Positions 26,133 through 34,592 of a DNA stretch of 48,863 nt are shown one piece after another. A program made the translations under genes and the position numbers. The first letter of the stretch is position 1. Every line of letters begins with the position of its first letter. Source of the DNA: Dermatophilaceae bacterium. Its GTDB lineage: Bacteria; Actinomycetota; Actinomycetes; Actinomycetales; Dermatophilaceae. The stretch lies in contig JAICIN010000002.1 of NCBI GenBank assembly GCA_025924375.1, positions 1 to 48,863 on the forward strand. The letters are read 5' to 3'. Under the pieces are notes generated by a model. The model had not been told where the DNA came from and ran no database searches. It saw only the letters and a program-made list of their open reading frames with translations.

Positions 26133-27749
26133 TCAGGGGGACGCGAGCGCCGGGACCGCCTCCGTGCTCACGCCCGTCGACGGGCTGCACGTGCGCTGCG
26201 GTGCCGCGGCCTGGCCCGCCTTGGTCGAACCGTCCTGGGCTCTCGCCGGACGGGTCTCGATCCGGGCCCCGTTGATGAGCGTGACGTCGTCGTAGGCCGG
26301 GCGCCCCTCGACCACGTTGCGGTACTGGTAGCGCGCGAGCGACGTCAGCCGGCAGTCCTGCCCGAAGGTCGCGATGTCGAACGCCGACGGCTGACCGGGC
26401 GCCTCCTCGTGGTCGGTGCCCTCGAGGAAGTGGCTGAAGGTGCCCCCGCCGGTGAAGGTGCCGATGCCGATGACGTTGCCGTCGAGCTGGGGCGTGTGCA
26501 TGTGGCCGTGCACGAGCAGGTCCGGCCGGTCGACCCCCTCGAGCGCGCCGGGCTCGTGCGAGACGACGAGGTCCGGCACGGGCCGGTCCGCGAAGGTGCG
26601 GACGAACTCGTCGCGCGCCGGCACCTGTTTCGCGGCGTTGTCGTGGTTGTCGTCGCCGAACCAGCGCGGGTCGTTGAAGCCGGCGATCCGGATCCCGGCG
26701 ACCGTCTCGACCTGGTAGGTGTCGCGGTTCGGCTGGAGGAGCACGACGTTCGGGATCTTCGCGAGCCGGGTGAGGACCTCCGGGTCCCCGGCGTAGCGGG
26801 CGTCGTGGTTGCCCCGGACGAAGAGGTAGGGGACGCCGAGCGACGCGATGCCGTCGAAGAGCCCGGCCGCCTCGCCCTCGGCGACGCTGCCGAAGTTGAG
26901 CAGGTCGCCCGCGTCGAGGACCGCGTCGATGTGCTCGTTCTTCACGATGGTGCGCATCAGCGGGTACTGCTGGCCGCCGTGGATGTCGGAGACGAGGAGG
27001 ATCTTCGCCGCGACGGGCTGGCTGAGGTTCTGGGGGGCGTACTTGTCCTGGAGCGCGGTGGAGAGCGCGAGGAGGTTCTTGAGGTAGGGCGTGGTCTGCT
27101 CGGCGCGGGTCTCCACGTCGGAGAGGAGGTCCGCATTGCGTTGCACCGCGCCGAGGACGCTGGTCGTGCGGAACGCCGTGAGCTGCTCCGGCTGGTAGGT
27201 CGCCCAGACGCTGAGCCCGGTCAGGCCGCACGCCAGCACCCAGCAGAGGGCGGCGGTCGCGACTCGCGGCGCCGGCGGTCGGCGGTGGCGCCAGACGGCA
27301 TACACGGCGAGCGCGCCGAGCGCCACGAGGAGCGAGCCGACCCCGAAACGGATGCCCAGCGCGACCGCGGCCTGCTTCGCGGCGTTCGTCAGCTCGAGGT
27401 CGCTCGGCTGCAGCGCCTTGATGGACACCTTCGGCTGGGCCAGCAGGTCGGTGATCTGCTCGCGGACCTGGACGTTGGCGAGGATGCCGGGCGCGGGCAG
27501 GATGCTGGAGAACTCGAGGTTGATGTCGCCGAAGATGGTCGGGGCGTGGATGGTCGACATGTCGACGGGGTTCACCGACAGCCGCAGCTGGGCGCTGTAG
27601 TTGATGGTGTCGGCCGTGCCGGGGAACAGCGTGGTCGCCGCGACGCCGCCCAGCGCACAGCCGGCAAGGAGGGCGACGGCGGCGGCGACGTGCCGCAGCC
27701 CCTTGAGCAGGCGGTGCCGCCGGCCCGGGGTGGCGGGGTCGCTGCTCAC
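26133..27749 (-). CDS. Membrane-anchored metallophosphoesterase
   Basis: A 538-residue protein. A short Arg-rich start is followed by transmembrane segment 1 (about 20-40), an extracytoplasmic region of about 120 residues, transmembrane segment 2 (VGSLLVALGALAVYAVW) and a third hydrophobic stretch. The calcineurin-like phosphoesterase domain follows: VSDIHGG, DAGDLLNFG, RGNHDARY, VVSHEP and VHGHMHTP supply the dimetal ligands. The GTG at 27749 was chosen because the basic and hydrophobic anchor begins there. A low-complexity tail of about 45 residues ends the protein. Topology suggests the catalytic domain is outside the membrane or follows paired segments; the substrate is unknown. Confidence 0.88.
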   Translation of the reverse strand: MSSDPATPGRRHRLLKGLRHVAAAVALLAGCALGGVAATTLFPGTADTINYSAQLRLSVNPVDMSTIHAPTIFGDINLEFSSILPAPGILANVQVREQITDLLAQPKVSIKALQPSDLELTNAAKQAAVALGIRFGVGSLLVALGALAVYAVWRHRRPPAPRVATAALCWVLACGLTGLSVWATYQPEQLTAFRTTSVLGAVQRNADLLSDVETRAEQTTPYLKNLLALSTALQDKYAPQNLSQPVAAKILLVSDIHGGQQYPLMRTIVKNEHIDAVLDAGDLLNFGSVAEGEAAGLFDGIASLGVPYLFVRGNHDARYAGDPEVLTRLAKIPNVVLLQPNRDTYQVETVAGIRIAGFNDPRWFGDDNHDNAAKQVPARDEFVRTFADRPVPDLVVSHEPGALEGVDRPDLLVHGHMHTPQLDGNVIGIGTFTGGGTFSHFLEGTDHEEAPGQPSAFDIATFGQDCRLTSLARYQYRNVVEGRPAYDDVTLINGARIETRPARAQDGSTKAGQAAAPQRTCSPSTGVSTEAVPALASP

Positions 27750-27790
27750 CCGCCCACCGTAACGGGGCCGTTCTTTCCTACCCTTGCCGT

Positions 27791-28483
27791 ATGCCGGGAT
27801 CGCGGGGCTCCTTGTCGGGTCGCCACTTCGCCGCGGTCGTCTTCGACATGGACGGCACCCTCGTCGACTCCACCCCCGCCGTGGTCCGGTCGTGGCTGCG
27901 CTGGGCGGACGAGGAGAGGGTCGACCCGGCACTGCTCAGGGGCCACCACGGCATCCCGGCATCCGGCATCGTCGCGCAGCTGCTGCCGGAGGACCGGCAG
28001 GAGGCCGCGCTCGCGCGGATCACGGCGATCGAGCTCGCCGACACCGACGGCATCGGCGTGCTGCCCGGCGCGCTGGAGGCGCTCACCGCCCTGCCGCCTG
28101 AGCAGGCGGCCATCGCGACGTCGTGCACGCGCGACCTCGCCTGGGCGCGCATCGAGGCGACGGCCCTGCCCGCGCCGAAGGTCGTCGTGACGGTCGACGA
28201 CGTCGAGCGCGGCAAGCCGAGCCCCGACCCGTTCGTCGAGGCGGCCCGGCGTCTCGGCGTCGACCCGGCCGAGTGCCTCGTCGTCGAGGACGCCCCGGGC
28301 GGGCTGACGGCCGCGCGGGCGGCGGGCTGCGCGACGCTGGCCGTGCGGACCACCACCCCTGACGGGGAGCTCGTCGCCGACCTCGTCGTGGACTCACTGG
28401 CGTCCGTGACGTTCGTCGTCAGCGGCCGGTTCGTCCGCGTGGAGGAGGCCTCCGCCGGGCCACCGGCAGCCGGTGCGCCGTGA
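27791..28483 (+). CDS. HAD-superfamily phosphatase (beta-phosphoglucomutase-like subfamily)
   Basis: A 230-residue HAD hydrolase. Motif I is FDMDGTLVDS with the nucleophile Asp19 and Asp21; motif II is the Thr/Ser in AIATSCTRD; motif III Lys is in GKPSPDPF; motif IV is VVEDAPGG. The helical cap between motifs I and II is of the C1 type. Glycerol-3-phosphate, sugar phosphate or phosphoglycolate phosphatase are all possible. The ATG lies inside a GTATGCC heptamer and is divergent from the phosphoesterase with a gap of only 41 bases. Confidence 0.9.
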   Translation: MPGSRGSLSGRHFAAVVFDMDGTLVDSTPAVVRSWLRWADEERVDPALLRGHHGIPASGIVAQLLPEDRQEAALARITAIELADTDGIGVLPGALEALTALPPEQAAIATSCTRDLAWARIEATALPAPKVVVTVDDVERGKPSPDPFVEAARRLGVDPAECLVVEDAPGGLTAARAAGCATLAVRTTTPDGELVADLVVDSLASVTFVVSGRFVRVEEASAGPPAAGAP

Positions 28484-28512
28484 CGCAGCCGGCCACCCGG
28501 CATACGCGCGTG

Positions 28513-28541
28513 TTATCGCATCCCTAACCATGTCTTATGCT
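28513..28541 (+). promoter_or_regulatory. Candidate promoter of the amino acid ABC operon
   Basis: TTATCG and TATGCT separated by 17 bases, in a short AT-rich island. It lies 43 bases upstream of the ATG of the binding-protein gene. Position and spacing fit a sigma-70-type promoter; it is a reading by eye only. Confidence 0.4.
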
Positions 28542-28583
28542 TGTGCGGTTGCCGTCTCCCCGACCCGAAAGAAGCACCGCCCC

Positions 28584-29387
28584 ATGCGCACGAGGCTGTC
28601 CCTGGTCGCCCTGATCTCCGCGATCGCACTCCTGCTCACCGCCTGCGGAGGCTCCGGCGGTTCCGGGTCGGGCAGCTCCGACCTCTCCCGCGTCAAGGAC
28701 GCCGGGGTGCTGAAGGTGGGGACCGAGGGCACCTACGCGCCGTTCTCCTACCACGACCCGAAGACCAACAAGCTCGTCGGCTACGACGTCGAGGTCGCCG
28801 CGGCCGTGGCGAAGAAGCTCGGGGTCAAGGTCGACTACGTCGAGACCCCGTGGGACTCCATCTTCGCGGGCCTCACGTCACAGCGCTTCGACGTGATCAT
28901 CAACCAGGTCACGAAGAACCCCGAGCGCGAGGGGCTCTACGGCCTCAGCACGCCCTACACCATCTCCGAGGGCGTCATCGCGACGCGCACGGACAACTCG
29001 TCCATCAGCTCGCTCAGCGACCTCAAGGGCAAGAAGACCGCGCAGAGCCTCACCAGCAACTGGGCCGAGGTCGCCAAGAAGGCCGGCGCCGACGTCGAGG
29101 GCGTCGAGGGCTTCACCCAGGCGGTCGCGCTCCTGAAGCAGAAGCGCGTCGACGCCACGGTCAACGACAGCCTCGCGGTGCTCGACTACCAGAAGTCCAC
29201 CGGTGACACCTCCATCAAGATCGCCGCGAAGACCGGCGACACCTCCGAGCAGGTAGTCGCCACCCGCAAGGGCTCCGACCTCGTGGCCGCCATCGACAAG
29301 GCGCTCTCGGAGCTCAGCGCCGACGGCACGCTGACGAAGATCTCCGAGAAGTACTTCGGCACCGACGTCTCGAAGAAGAAGGCCTAG
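28584..29387 (+). CDS. Polar amino acid (probably cystine) ABC transporter substrate-binding lipoprotein
   Basis: A 267-residue family 3 solute-binding protein. The signal peptide ends in the lipobox LLTAC with Cys21 as lipid anchor, followed by a Gly/Ser linker. The mature part follows the TcyJ/FliY pattern: VGTEGTYAPFSYHD, GYDVEVAAAVAKKLG, RFDVIINQVT and STPYTISEGV. This similarity to cystine-binding proteins is why cystine is favoured, but specificity is not proven. It is the first gene of a three-gene operon whose permease starts in the stop codon. Confidence 0.88.
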   Translation: MRTRLSLVALISAIALLLTACGGSGGSGSGSSDLSRVKDAGVLKVGTEGTYAPFSYHDPKTNKLVGYDVEVAAAVAKKLGVKVDYVETPWDSIFAGLTSQRFDVIINQVTKNPEREGLYGLSTPYTISEGVIATRTDNSSISSLSDLKGKKTAQSLTSNWAEVAKKAGADVEGVEGFTQAVALLKQKRVDATVNDSLAVLDYQKSTGDTSIKIAAKTGDTSEQVVATRKGSDLVAAIDKALSELSADGTLTKISEKYFGTDVSKKKA

Positions 29388-30055
29388 TGGACGGCCAGCG
29401 CCTGCAGCTCGTCACCGAGTCGCTGTGGCCGCTGGCCAAGGCCCTGCTCATCGGCACCATCCCGCTGACGGCGGTGAGCTTCGTGCTCGGCCTCGTCGTG
29501 GCGCTGCTCGTCGCGCTGATGCGGCTGTCCTCGGTGCGGGCGGTGTCGTCGCTGGCGCGGGTCTACATCTCGGTCATCCGCGGCACGCCGCTGCTGCTGC
29601 AGCTGTTCATCGTCTTCTACGGCCTTCCCAACGTGGGCATCCGCTTCGACCCGTTCCCGGCGGCGGTCGTCGCGCTCACGGCCAACGTCGGCGGGTATGC
29701 CGCGGAGACGATCCGGGCGGCGATCCTGTCGGTGCCGCGGGGCCAGTGGGAGGCGGCGTCGACCATCGGCATGGGCTACGTCACGACCCTGCGACGCGTC
29801 GTGCTGCCCCAGGCGGTGCGCACGGCGATCCCGCCGCTGTCGAACACGCTCATCTCGCTGGTGAAGGACACCTCGCTCGCGTCGACCATCCTCGTCGGTG
29901 AGATCCTGCGGAAGGCCCAGGAGATCGCGGCGCCGACCTACCAGTTCTTCCTGCTCTACGGCGTCGCGGCCGTCTTCTACTGGGTGGTGTGCCAGGCGCT
30001 GTCCCTCCTGCAGAACCGGCTCGAGACCCGAGAGAACAGGTACGTCGCCGCATGA
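29387..30055 (+). CDS. Polar amino acid ABC transporter permease (TcyB-like)
   Basis: A 222-residue His/Glu/Gln/Arg-type permease with about five transmembrane segments. The EAA loop is recognisable in ASTIGMGYVTTLRRVVLPQAVRTAIPPLSNTLISLVKDTSL, through which it contacts the ATPase. Its GTG start shares one base with the stop of the binding-protein gene (TAGTG), and its stop overlaps the ATPase start (ATGA), so the operon is translationally coupled. Confidence 0.92.
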   Translation: MDGQRLQLVTESLWPLAKALLIGTIPLTAVSFVLGLVVALLVALMRLSSVRAVSSLARVYISVIRGTPLLLQLFIVFYGLPNVGIRFDPFPAAVVALTANVGGYAAETIRAAILSVPRGQWEAASTIGMGYVTTLRRVVLPQAVRTAIPPLSNTLISLVKDTSLASTILVGEILRKAQEIAAPTYQFFLLYGVAAVFYWVVCQALSLLQNRLETRENRYVAA

Positions 30056-30873
30056 CCGACCGCCAGACCCCCGATGCCGAGGACCTGAGGCACCCGCCTG
30101 CCGCGCAGGACACTCCCGCGCACCCGCTCGTCTCGGTGCGCGGCCTGGCCAAGTCCTTCGGCGACCACGAGGTGCTCAGGTCGATCGACTTCGAGGTGCA
30201 CCGCGGGACGGTGACGGTCCTCATCGGCCCCTCGGGATCCGGGAAGACGACCGTCCTGCGCTCGCTCAACGCCCTCGAGACCCCGGACGCGGGGGTCGTG
30301 CGGATCGGCGACGTGTCCGTCGACTGGTCCGCCAAGCCCGTCGCCCGCCGGGACGCCCAGCGGCTGCGCGCGCAGAGCGGCATGGTCTTCCAGTCGCACA
30401 ACCTCTTCCCCCACATGACCGTGATCGAGAACGTCATGGCCGGTCCGACACTGGTGCAGAAGCGCCCGCGTGCGGAGGCCGAGGCGGAGGCCCGCCAGCT
30501 CCTCGACGTCGTGGGACTCGCCGAGAAGGCGGACCAGTACCCCTACCAGCTCTCCGGGGGCCAGCAGCAGCGGGTCGGCATCGCGCGGGCGCTCGCGATC
30601 CGGCCGCAGCTCATGCTGTTCGACGAGCCGACGTCGGCGCTCGACCCGGAGCTCGTCGGCGAGGTGCTCGGCGCCATGAAGGACCTCGCGGCCCAGGGCT
30701 GGACGATGGTGGTCGTCACGCACGAGATCCGGTTCGCGCAGCAGGTCGCCGACCAGGCGCTCTTCATGGACGGTGGGGTCATCGTCGAGCGCGGCACCCC
30801 GGGCGAGCTGCTGGCGAACCCGCGGACCGAGCGGGCCCGCCAGTTCCTGCACCGCATCCTCGACCCGCTCTAG
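30052..30873 (+). CDS. Polar amino acid ABC transporter ATPase (TcyC-like)
   Basis: A 273-residue ATPase. Walker A GPSGSGKT is at 59-66, the Q-loop is in [13 protein letters not shown], the signature is LSGGQQQR, Walker B is LMLFDEP, and the switch His is in VVTHEI. An approximately 25-residue Pro-rich N-terminal extension precedes the usual start, and there is no downstream in-frame ATG better placed. [13 protein letters not shown] is typical of polar amino acid uptake ATPases. It is the last gene of the operon, followed by a hairpin. Confidence 0.94.
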   Translation: MTDRQTPDAEDLRHPPAAQDTPAHPLVSVRGLAKSFGDHEVLRSIDFEVHRGTVTVLIGPSGSGKTTVLRSLNALETPDAGVVRIGDVSVDWSAKPVARRDAQRLRAQSGMVFQSHNLFPHMTVIENVMAGPTLVQKRPRAEAEAEARQLLDVVGLAEKADQYPYQLSGGQQQRVGIARALAIRPQLMLFDEPTSALDPELVGEVLGAMKDLAAQGWTMVVVTHEIRFAQQVADQALFMDGGVIVERGTPGELLANPRTERARQFLHRILDPL

Positions 30874-30884
30874 CCTCGCTCCCG

Positions 30885-30911
30885 CCCGACCCTGCGGACC
30901 GTAGGGTCGGG
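30885..30911 (+). terminator. Hairpin after the ABC operon
   Basis: CCCGACCCT and AGGGTCGGG form a perfect 9-base stem with a 9-base loop. It lies 11 bases after the ATPase stop and ends only 3 bases before the ATG of the next gene, so it covers that gene's ribosome-binding region. It may terminate the operon, weaken translation of the flavoprotein, or both. Confidence 0.65.
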
Positions 30912-30914
30912 ACC

Positions 30915-32588
30915 ATGGACGCTGACGTCGTCGTCGTGGGTGCCGGGCTCTCCGGCCTGGTCGCCACCGCCGAGCTGGCCGACGCCGGGCGCCGGGTGCT
31001 CCTGCTCGACCAGGAGAGCGACGCGAACCTCGGTGGCCAGGCGCACTGGTCCTTCGGCGGCCTGTTCCTCGTCGACTCCCCCGAGCAGAGGCGGATGGGG
31101 GTGCGGGACTCGGCCGAGCTGGCGTGGCAGGACTGGCTGGGCTCGGCCGGCTTCGACCGGGTCCACGGCCCGGACGGGGAGCCGGGCGAGGACCACTGGG
31201 CGCTGGCCTGGGCGCGGGCCTACGTCGAGTTCGCGGCCGGGGAGAAGCGCTCCTGGCTGCACGGGCAGGGGATGCGGTGGTTCCCCGTCGTCGGCTGGGC
31301 CGAGCGGGGCGACGGCCGCGCCGGTGGCCACGGCAACTCGGTGCCGCGCTTCCACGTCACGTGGGGGACCGGTCCGGGCGTGGTCGAGCCCTTCGCCCGT
31401 CGGGTCATGGCGCACGTCAGGAGCGGACGGGTGGAGCTGCGGTTCCGCCACCGGGTCGACGAGCTCCTCACCGCCGGCGAAGCGGTGGCCGGCGTCCGCG
31501 GCACCGTGCTCGCACCCGACGCCGCCGGGCGTGGGCGGCCGACGAACCGCGAGCCTGCCGGCGACTTCGAGCTCGCGGCCCAGGCCGTCGTGGTCACGTC
31601 GGGCGGCATCGGCGCCGACCACGAGCTCGTGCGCGCCAGCTGGCCCAGCCGCCTCGGGAAGGCGCCGGTGCACATGCTCACCGGCGTACCGGCATACGTC
31701 GACGGCCGCATGCTCGCCACCACGGAACGCGCCGGCGGGCACCTCGTCAACCGCGACCGGATGTGGCACTACGTCGAGGGCGTCGCGAACTGGGACCCGG
31801 TCTGGCCGGGCCACGCCATCCGGATCCTGCCCGGTCCGAGCTCGATGTGGTTCGACGCGCGGGGGAACCGGCTGCCCCCGCCGCTGTTCCCCGGCTTCGA
31901 CACCCTCGGGACGCTGGCACACCTGCGCCGGACCGGACACGACCACAGCTGGTTCATCCTCACGAAGCGGATCATCGCCAAGGAGTTCGCGCTCTCGGGC
32001 TCGGAGCAGAACCCCGACCTGACCGGGAAGTCGGTCCGCGACGTGCTGGGCCGGGCGCGCGCCGACATGCCGGGGCCGGTGCGCGCGTTCCTCGACCACG
32101 GCGAGGACTTCGTCCAGGCGCAGACCCTGCCCGAGCTCGTCGCGAGGATGAACGCCCTGACGCGCGAGCCGCTCCTCGACCCGCGGCACGTCGAGAGGCA
32201 GGTGGTCGAGCGCGACCGGGAGCTCGACAACCCGTTCGGCAAGGACTTCCAGGTCACGGCGCTGCGTGCTGCCCGGCGCTACCGCGGCGACCGGCTCATC
32301 CGCACCGCGGCGCCCCACCGCATCCTCGACCCCGACGCCGGCCCGCTCATCGCCGTGCGGTTGCGGGTGCTGACCCGCAAGACCCTGGGCGGCCTGCAGA
32401 CCGACCTGCAGGGGCGCGTGCTGCGGTCCTCGGGCGTGCCGGTCCCTGGGCTGTATGCCGCCGGCGAGGCTGCCGGGTTCGGCGGCGGTGGGCTGCACGG
32501 GTACCGCTCGCTCGAGGGCACGTTCCTCGGCGGCTGTCTCTTCTCGGGACGGGTGGCCGGCCGGGCCGCCGCCGCCGCGACCGCCTGA
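30915..32588 (+). CDS. FAD-binding dehydrogenase (fumarate reductase/3-ketosteroid dehydrogenase-like)
   Basis: A 557-residue flavoprotein of the FAD_binding_2 family. VVVVGAGLSGLVATAEL has its GxGxxG at 9-14, then DQESDANLGGQAHWSFGGLFLVDSPEQRRMG is an active-site loop typical of this actinobacterial subgroup. VVTSGGIGAD lies mid-protein, and GLYAAGEAAGFGGGGLHGYRSLEGTFLGGCLFSGR closes the FAD site. Relatives include KsdD and soluble fumarate reductases, but the substrate is not established. The upstream hairpin separates it from the ABC operon; downstream lies a repeat-filled gap. Confidence 0.88.
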   Translation: MDADVVVVGAGLSGLVATAELADAGRRVLLLDQESDANLGGQAHWSFGGLFLVDSPEQRRMGVRDSAELAWQDWLGSAGFDRVHGPDGEPGEDHWALAWARAYVEFAAGEKRSWLHGQGMRWFPVVGWAERGDGRAGGHGNSVPRFHVTWGTGPGVVEPFARRVMAHVRSGRVELRFRHRVDELLTAGEAVAGVRGTVLAPDAAGRGRPTNREPAGDFELAAQAVVVTSGGIGADHELVRASWPSRLGKAPVHMLTGVPAYVDGRMLATTERAGGHLVNRDRMWHYVEGVANWDPVWPGHAIRILPGPSSMWFDARGNRLPPPLFPGFDTLGTLAHLRRTGHDHSWFILTKRIIAKEFALSGSEQNPDLTGKSVRDVLGRARADMPGPVRAFLDHGEDFVQAQTLPELVARMNALTREPLLDPRHVERQVVERDRELDNPFGKDFQVTALRAARRYRGDRLIRTAAPHRILDPDAGPLIAVRLRVLTRKTLGGLQTDLQGRVLRSSGVPVPGLYAAGEAAGFGGGGLHGYRSLEGTFLGGCLFSGRVAGRAAAAATA

Positions 32589-32614
32589 CGACCCCTCCGC
32601 TGGGGTCTTGCCGG

Positions 32615-32658
32615 GTCGAGGTGTAGACGACCGGATTCACGGACTCCTATACCTCGAA
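32615..32658. repeat. Inverted repeat element, copy 1
   Basis: TCGAGGTGTAG on the left and CTATACCTCGAA on the right form a 10-12 base stem around about 20 bases that include GACGACCGG. Related copies are at 32706-32751 and 34500-34547, all next to the DUF885 gene. A short direct repeat, GCTGGGGTCTTGCCGG, precedes copies 1 and 2. No transposase is present. A bidirectional terminator or REP/MITE-like element are the likely identities. Confidence 0.75.
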
Positions 32659-32705
32659 TCGGGGGGTCTCGACCGGCTGGGGTCTTGCCGGCTGGGGTCT
32701 TGCCG

Positions 32706-32751
32706 GGTCGAGGTATAGACGACCGGGATCACGGTCTCCTATACCTCGAAC
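32706..32751. repeat. Inverted repeat element, copy 2
   Basis: The arms TCGAGGTATAG and CTATACCTCGA are perfect inverted repeats. The loop GACGACCGGGATCACGGTCT is almost the same as in copy 3. It lies between the convergent flavoprotein and DUF885 genes, where it can serve as a terminator. From 32752 to 32807 there is only a GGGA-rich stretch. Confidence 0.75.
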
Positions 32752-32807
32752 GGAGGGAGGGGGAGGGGGAGGGGTGTCGGGGGGCGAGGGCCTGGGGGGA
32801 GGGCGCG

Positions 32808-34460
32808 TCAGGGCAGACGGGTCCGGACGATGTCGTCGAGGACGCCCAGGGGGACGCTGCCGGAGTCGAGGACGGCGTCGTGGAACGCGGTGATGTCGAA
32901 GCGCTCGCCCTGCCGCTGCTGGGCCTCCCGCCTGATCCGCAGGATCTCGAGGCGCCCGATCATGTAGCCGCACGCCTGACCCGGCCACACGGCATACCGG
33001 TTGACCTCGGGAGTGACGCTGGAGAGGGACAACGGGCTGTTGGCGAGCATGTAGTCGATGGCCTGCTGCCGTCCCCACCCGAGGGCGTGCATCCCGGTGT
33101 CGACGACGAGGCGGCAGGCGCGCATCGAGTCCATGGTCAGCATGCCGAGCCGGTCGACCGGGGAGGAGTAGAGGCCCATCTCGTCGGCGAGCCGCTCGGT
33201 GTAGAGGCCCCAGCCCTCGGCGTAGGCGTTGAAGACCGTGTGACGGCGCAGGGCCGGCAGGTCGGTGAGCTCGGAGGCGATCGCGAGCTGGAGGTGGTGA
33301 CCGGGGATCCCCTCGTGGTAGGACAGCGCCTCGATCTCGAACCGGCCCCAGGCGCTGGGGTCCGAGGTGTTGACGTAGAAGACGCCGCCGCGGGAGCCGT
33401 CCTCCGCGGGTGGGTAGTAGAAGCCGAGCGCGCCCTGGTCGGTGGTCTTGATGGCGCAGTCGGCCTTCGGCAGCCGGTTGAACCACCGTGGCATCGCCTC
33501 GCGGGCCCGCGCGAACGCGGTGTCACAGGCCGCGAGGATCTCTGCCGGGTCGTCGTGCCGCAGTGCCGGATCGGTGCGCAGGCGCGCGTAGATCTCCTCG
33601 AGGTCCTGCGTGCCGAGGACCTCTCCGCCGAGCTGGCGGTACTCCTCCTCGAGCGCGGCGATCTGCTCGAGCCCGAGGTCGTGGACCTGTTGCGCCGTCA
33701 GCGAGGTCGTCGTGCTGGCGAGGAGCTCGGTGGCGTAGATGGCCTCCCCGTCGGGCAGCCAGGCGAGGCCGCAGTGCTCGTCGGGCCGCACGTGCGGGGC
33801 CACCACGTCGGCGAGGGTGTCGCGGAGCTCCCGGAGGGCCGGGCGGACCGAGGACTCGATCACCGCCTTGAGGCGCTCCCGCCACGCCGGCACGTCGAGT
33901 CCCTCCGGAGGTGGCGCGGTCTCCAGCAGCGGGTCGTCGTCGAGGGGCTTGGCCAGCCAGGCGTCGAGCTGCGGGATCGTCTCGCGCACGGCGAATGCCG
34001 CCGGGGTGCGGCCCGAGGCGACTCCTTCGCGGTGCCGGGCCGCGACCTGGCGCAGGTGGCGGCCGAGGCCGTCGAGCTTGGGCACCAGGGCCTCGGCGAC
34101 CTCGACGGTCGGCAGCGAGGCGTTGGCGACGGTGATGGGCGCGTCGACCTGGACGCCGAAGACGGGGTTGACCGCCAGCTCGGCGAGGCGGCAGGCCGCG
34201 ACGTCAGCGCCACTGGAGGCCTGGAACGCCACGACGTCACGCGTCACGCGGTCCTGGGCCGAGAGGCCCTCGTCGGGGATGGCTGCCGCACGTGCCGCGA
34301 ACTCCCGCGACCTCGCGATGTCGGCGTCCTCCGCCGCTCGGCTGGCGTCCTCGAACCGGTCGGCGAACCGGTAGTCGCCCAGCATGTGCGCCCACGACGG
34401 GTTCACGGACATCGTGTAGTCGTGGAAGTCGTCGGCCAGCTGCCGCACCTCGTCGCTCAT
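32808..34460 (-). CDS. DUF885 family protein (putative metallopeptidase)
   Basis: A 550-residue protein covering the full DUF885 length. The probable metal site is SYHEGIPGHHLQL with His382, Glu383 and His387, an expanded HE-x3-H motif, and NAYAEGWGLYTERLADEMGLY downstream supplies a further acidic residue. GFYYPPAEDGSRGGVFYVNTSDPSAWGRFE is another family block. There is no signal peptide, whereas many homologues are exported lipoproteins; this one appears cytosolic. DUF885 proteins are thought to be zinc peptidases of the M3/M32-like superfamily, without a proven substrate here. Confidence 0.9.
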   Translation of the reverse strand: MSDEVRQLADDFHDYTMSVNPSWAHMLGDYRFADRFEDASRAAEDADIARSREFAARAAAIPDEGLSAQDRVTRDVVAFQASSGADVAACRLAELAVNPVFGVQVDAPITVANASLPTVEVAEALVPKLDGLGRHLRQVAARHREGVASGRTPAAFAVRETIPQLDAWLAKPLDDDPLLETAPPPEGLDVPAWRERLKAVIESSVRPALRELRDTLADVVAPHVRPDEHCGLAWLPDGEAIYATELLASTTTSLTAQQVHDLGLEQIAALEEEYRQLGGEVLGTQDLEEIYARLRTDPALRHDDPAEILAACDTAFARAREAMPRWFNRLPKADCAIKTTDQGALGFYYPPAEDGSRGGVFYVNTSDPSAWGRFEIEALSYHEGIPGHHLQLAIASELTDLPALRRHTVFNAYAEGWGLYTERLADEMGLYSSPVDRLGMLTMDSMRACRLVVDTGMHALGWGRQQAIDYMLANSPLSLSSVTPEVNRYAVWPGQACGYMIGRLEILRIRREAQQRQGERFDITAFHDAVLDSGSVPLGVLDDIVRTRLP

Positions 34461-34499
34461 GGACCGAACGCTATCTACCCTCCCCCGGCATCCTCCCCT

Positions 34500-34547
34500 G
34501 GTTCGAGGTGTAGACGACCGGGATCACGGACTCCTATACCTCGAACC
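34500..34547. repeat. Inverted repeat element, copy 3
   Basis: GGTTCGAGGTGTAG and CTATACCTCGAACC form a 14-base stem with one mismatch, the longest of the three copies. It sits between bpa and the DUF885 gene, downstream of bpa on its strand and upstream of DUF885. The remaining bases to 34592 contain a short GGCAGAGAGCAG duplication. Confidence 0.78.
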
Positions 34548-34592
34548 GGCAGAGAGCAGGGGGCAGAGAGCAGCCGCTGCCGGGCATCACAG

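Noticed and set aside
25776-28190. Very long plus-strand frame across the metallophosphoesterase and HAD genes
   Set aside because: It runs antisense to a metallophosphoesterase with all metal motifs and then out of frame through the HAD gene; Arg/Glu/Val-rich with no motif.
32599-32751. CRISPR array
   Set aside because: The repeats are inverted pairs with no regular unique spacers, and no cas genes are present.
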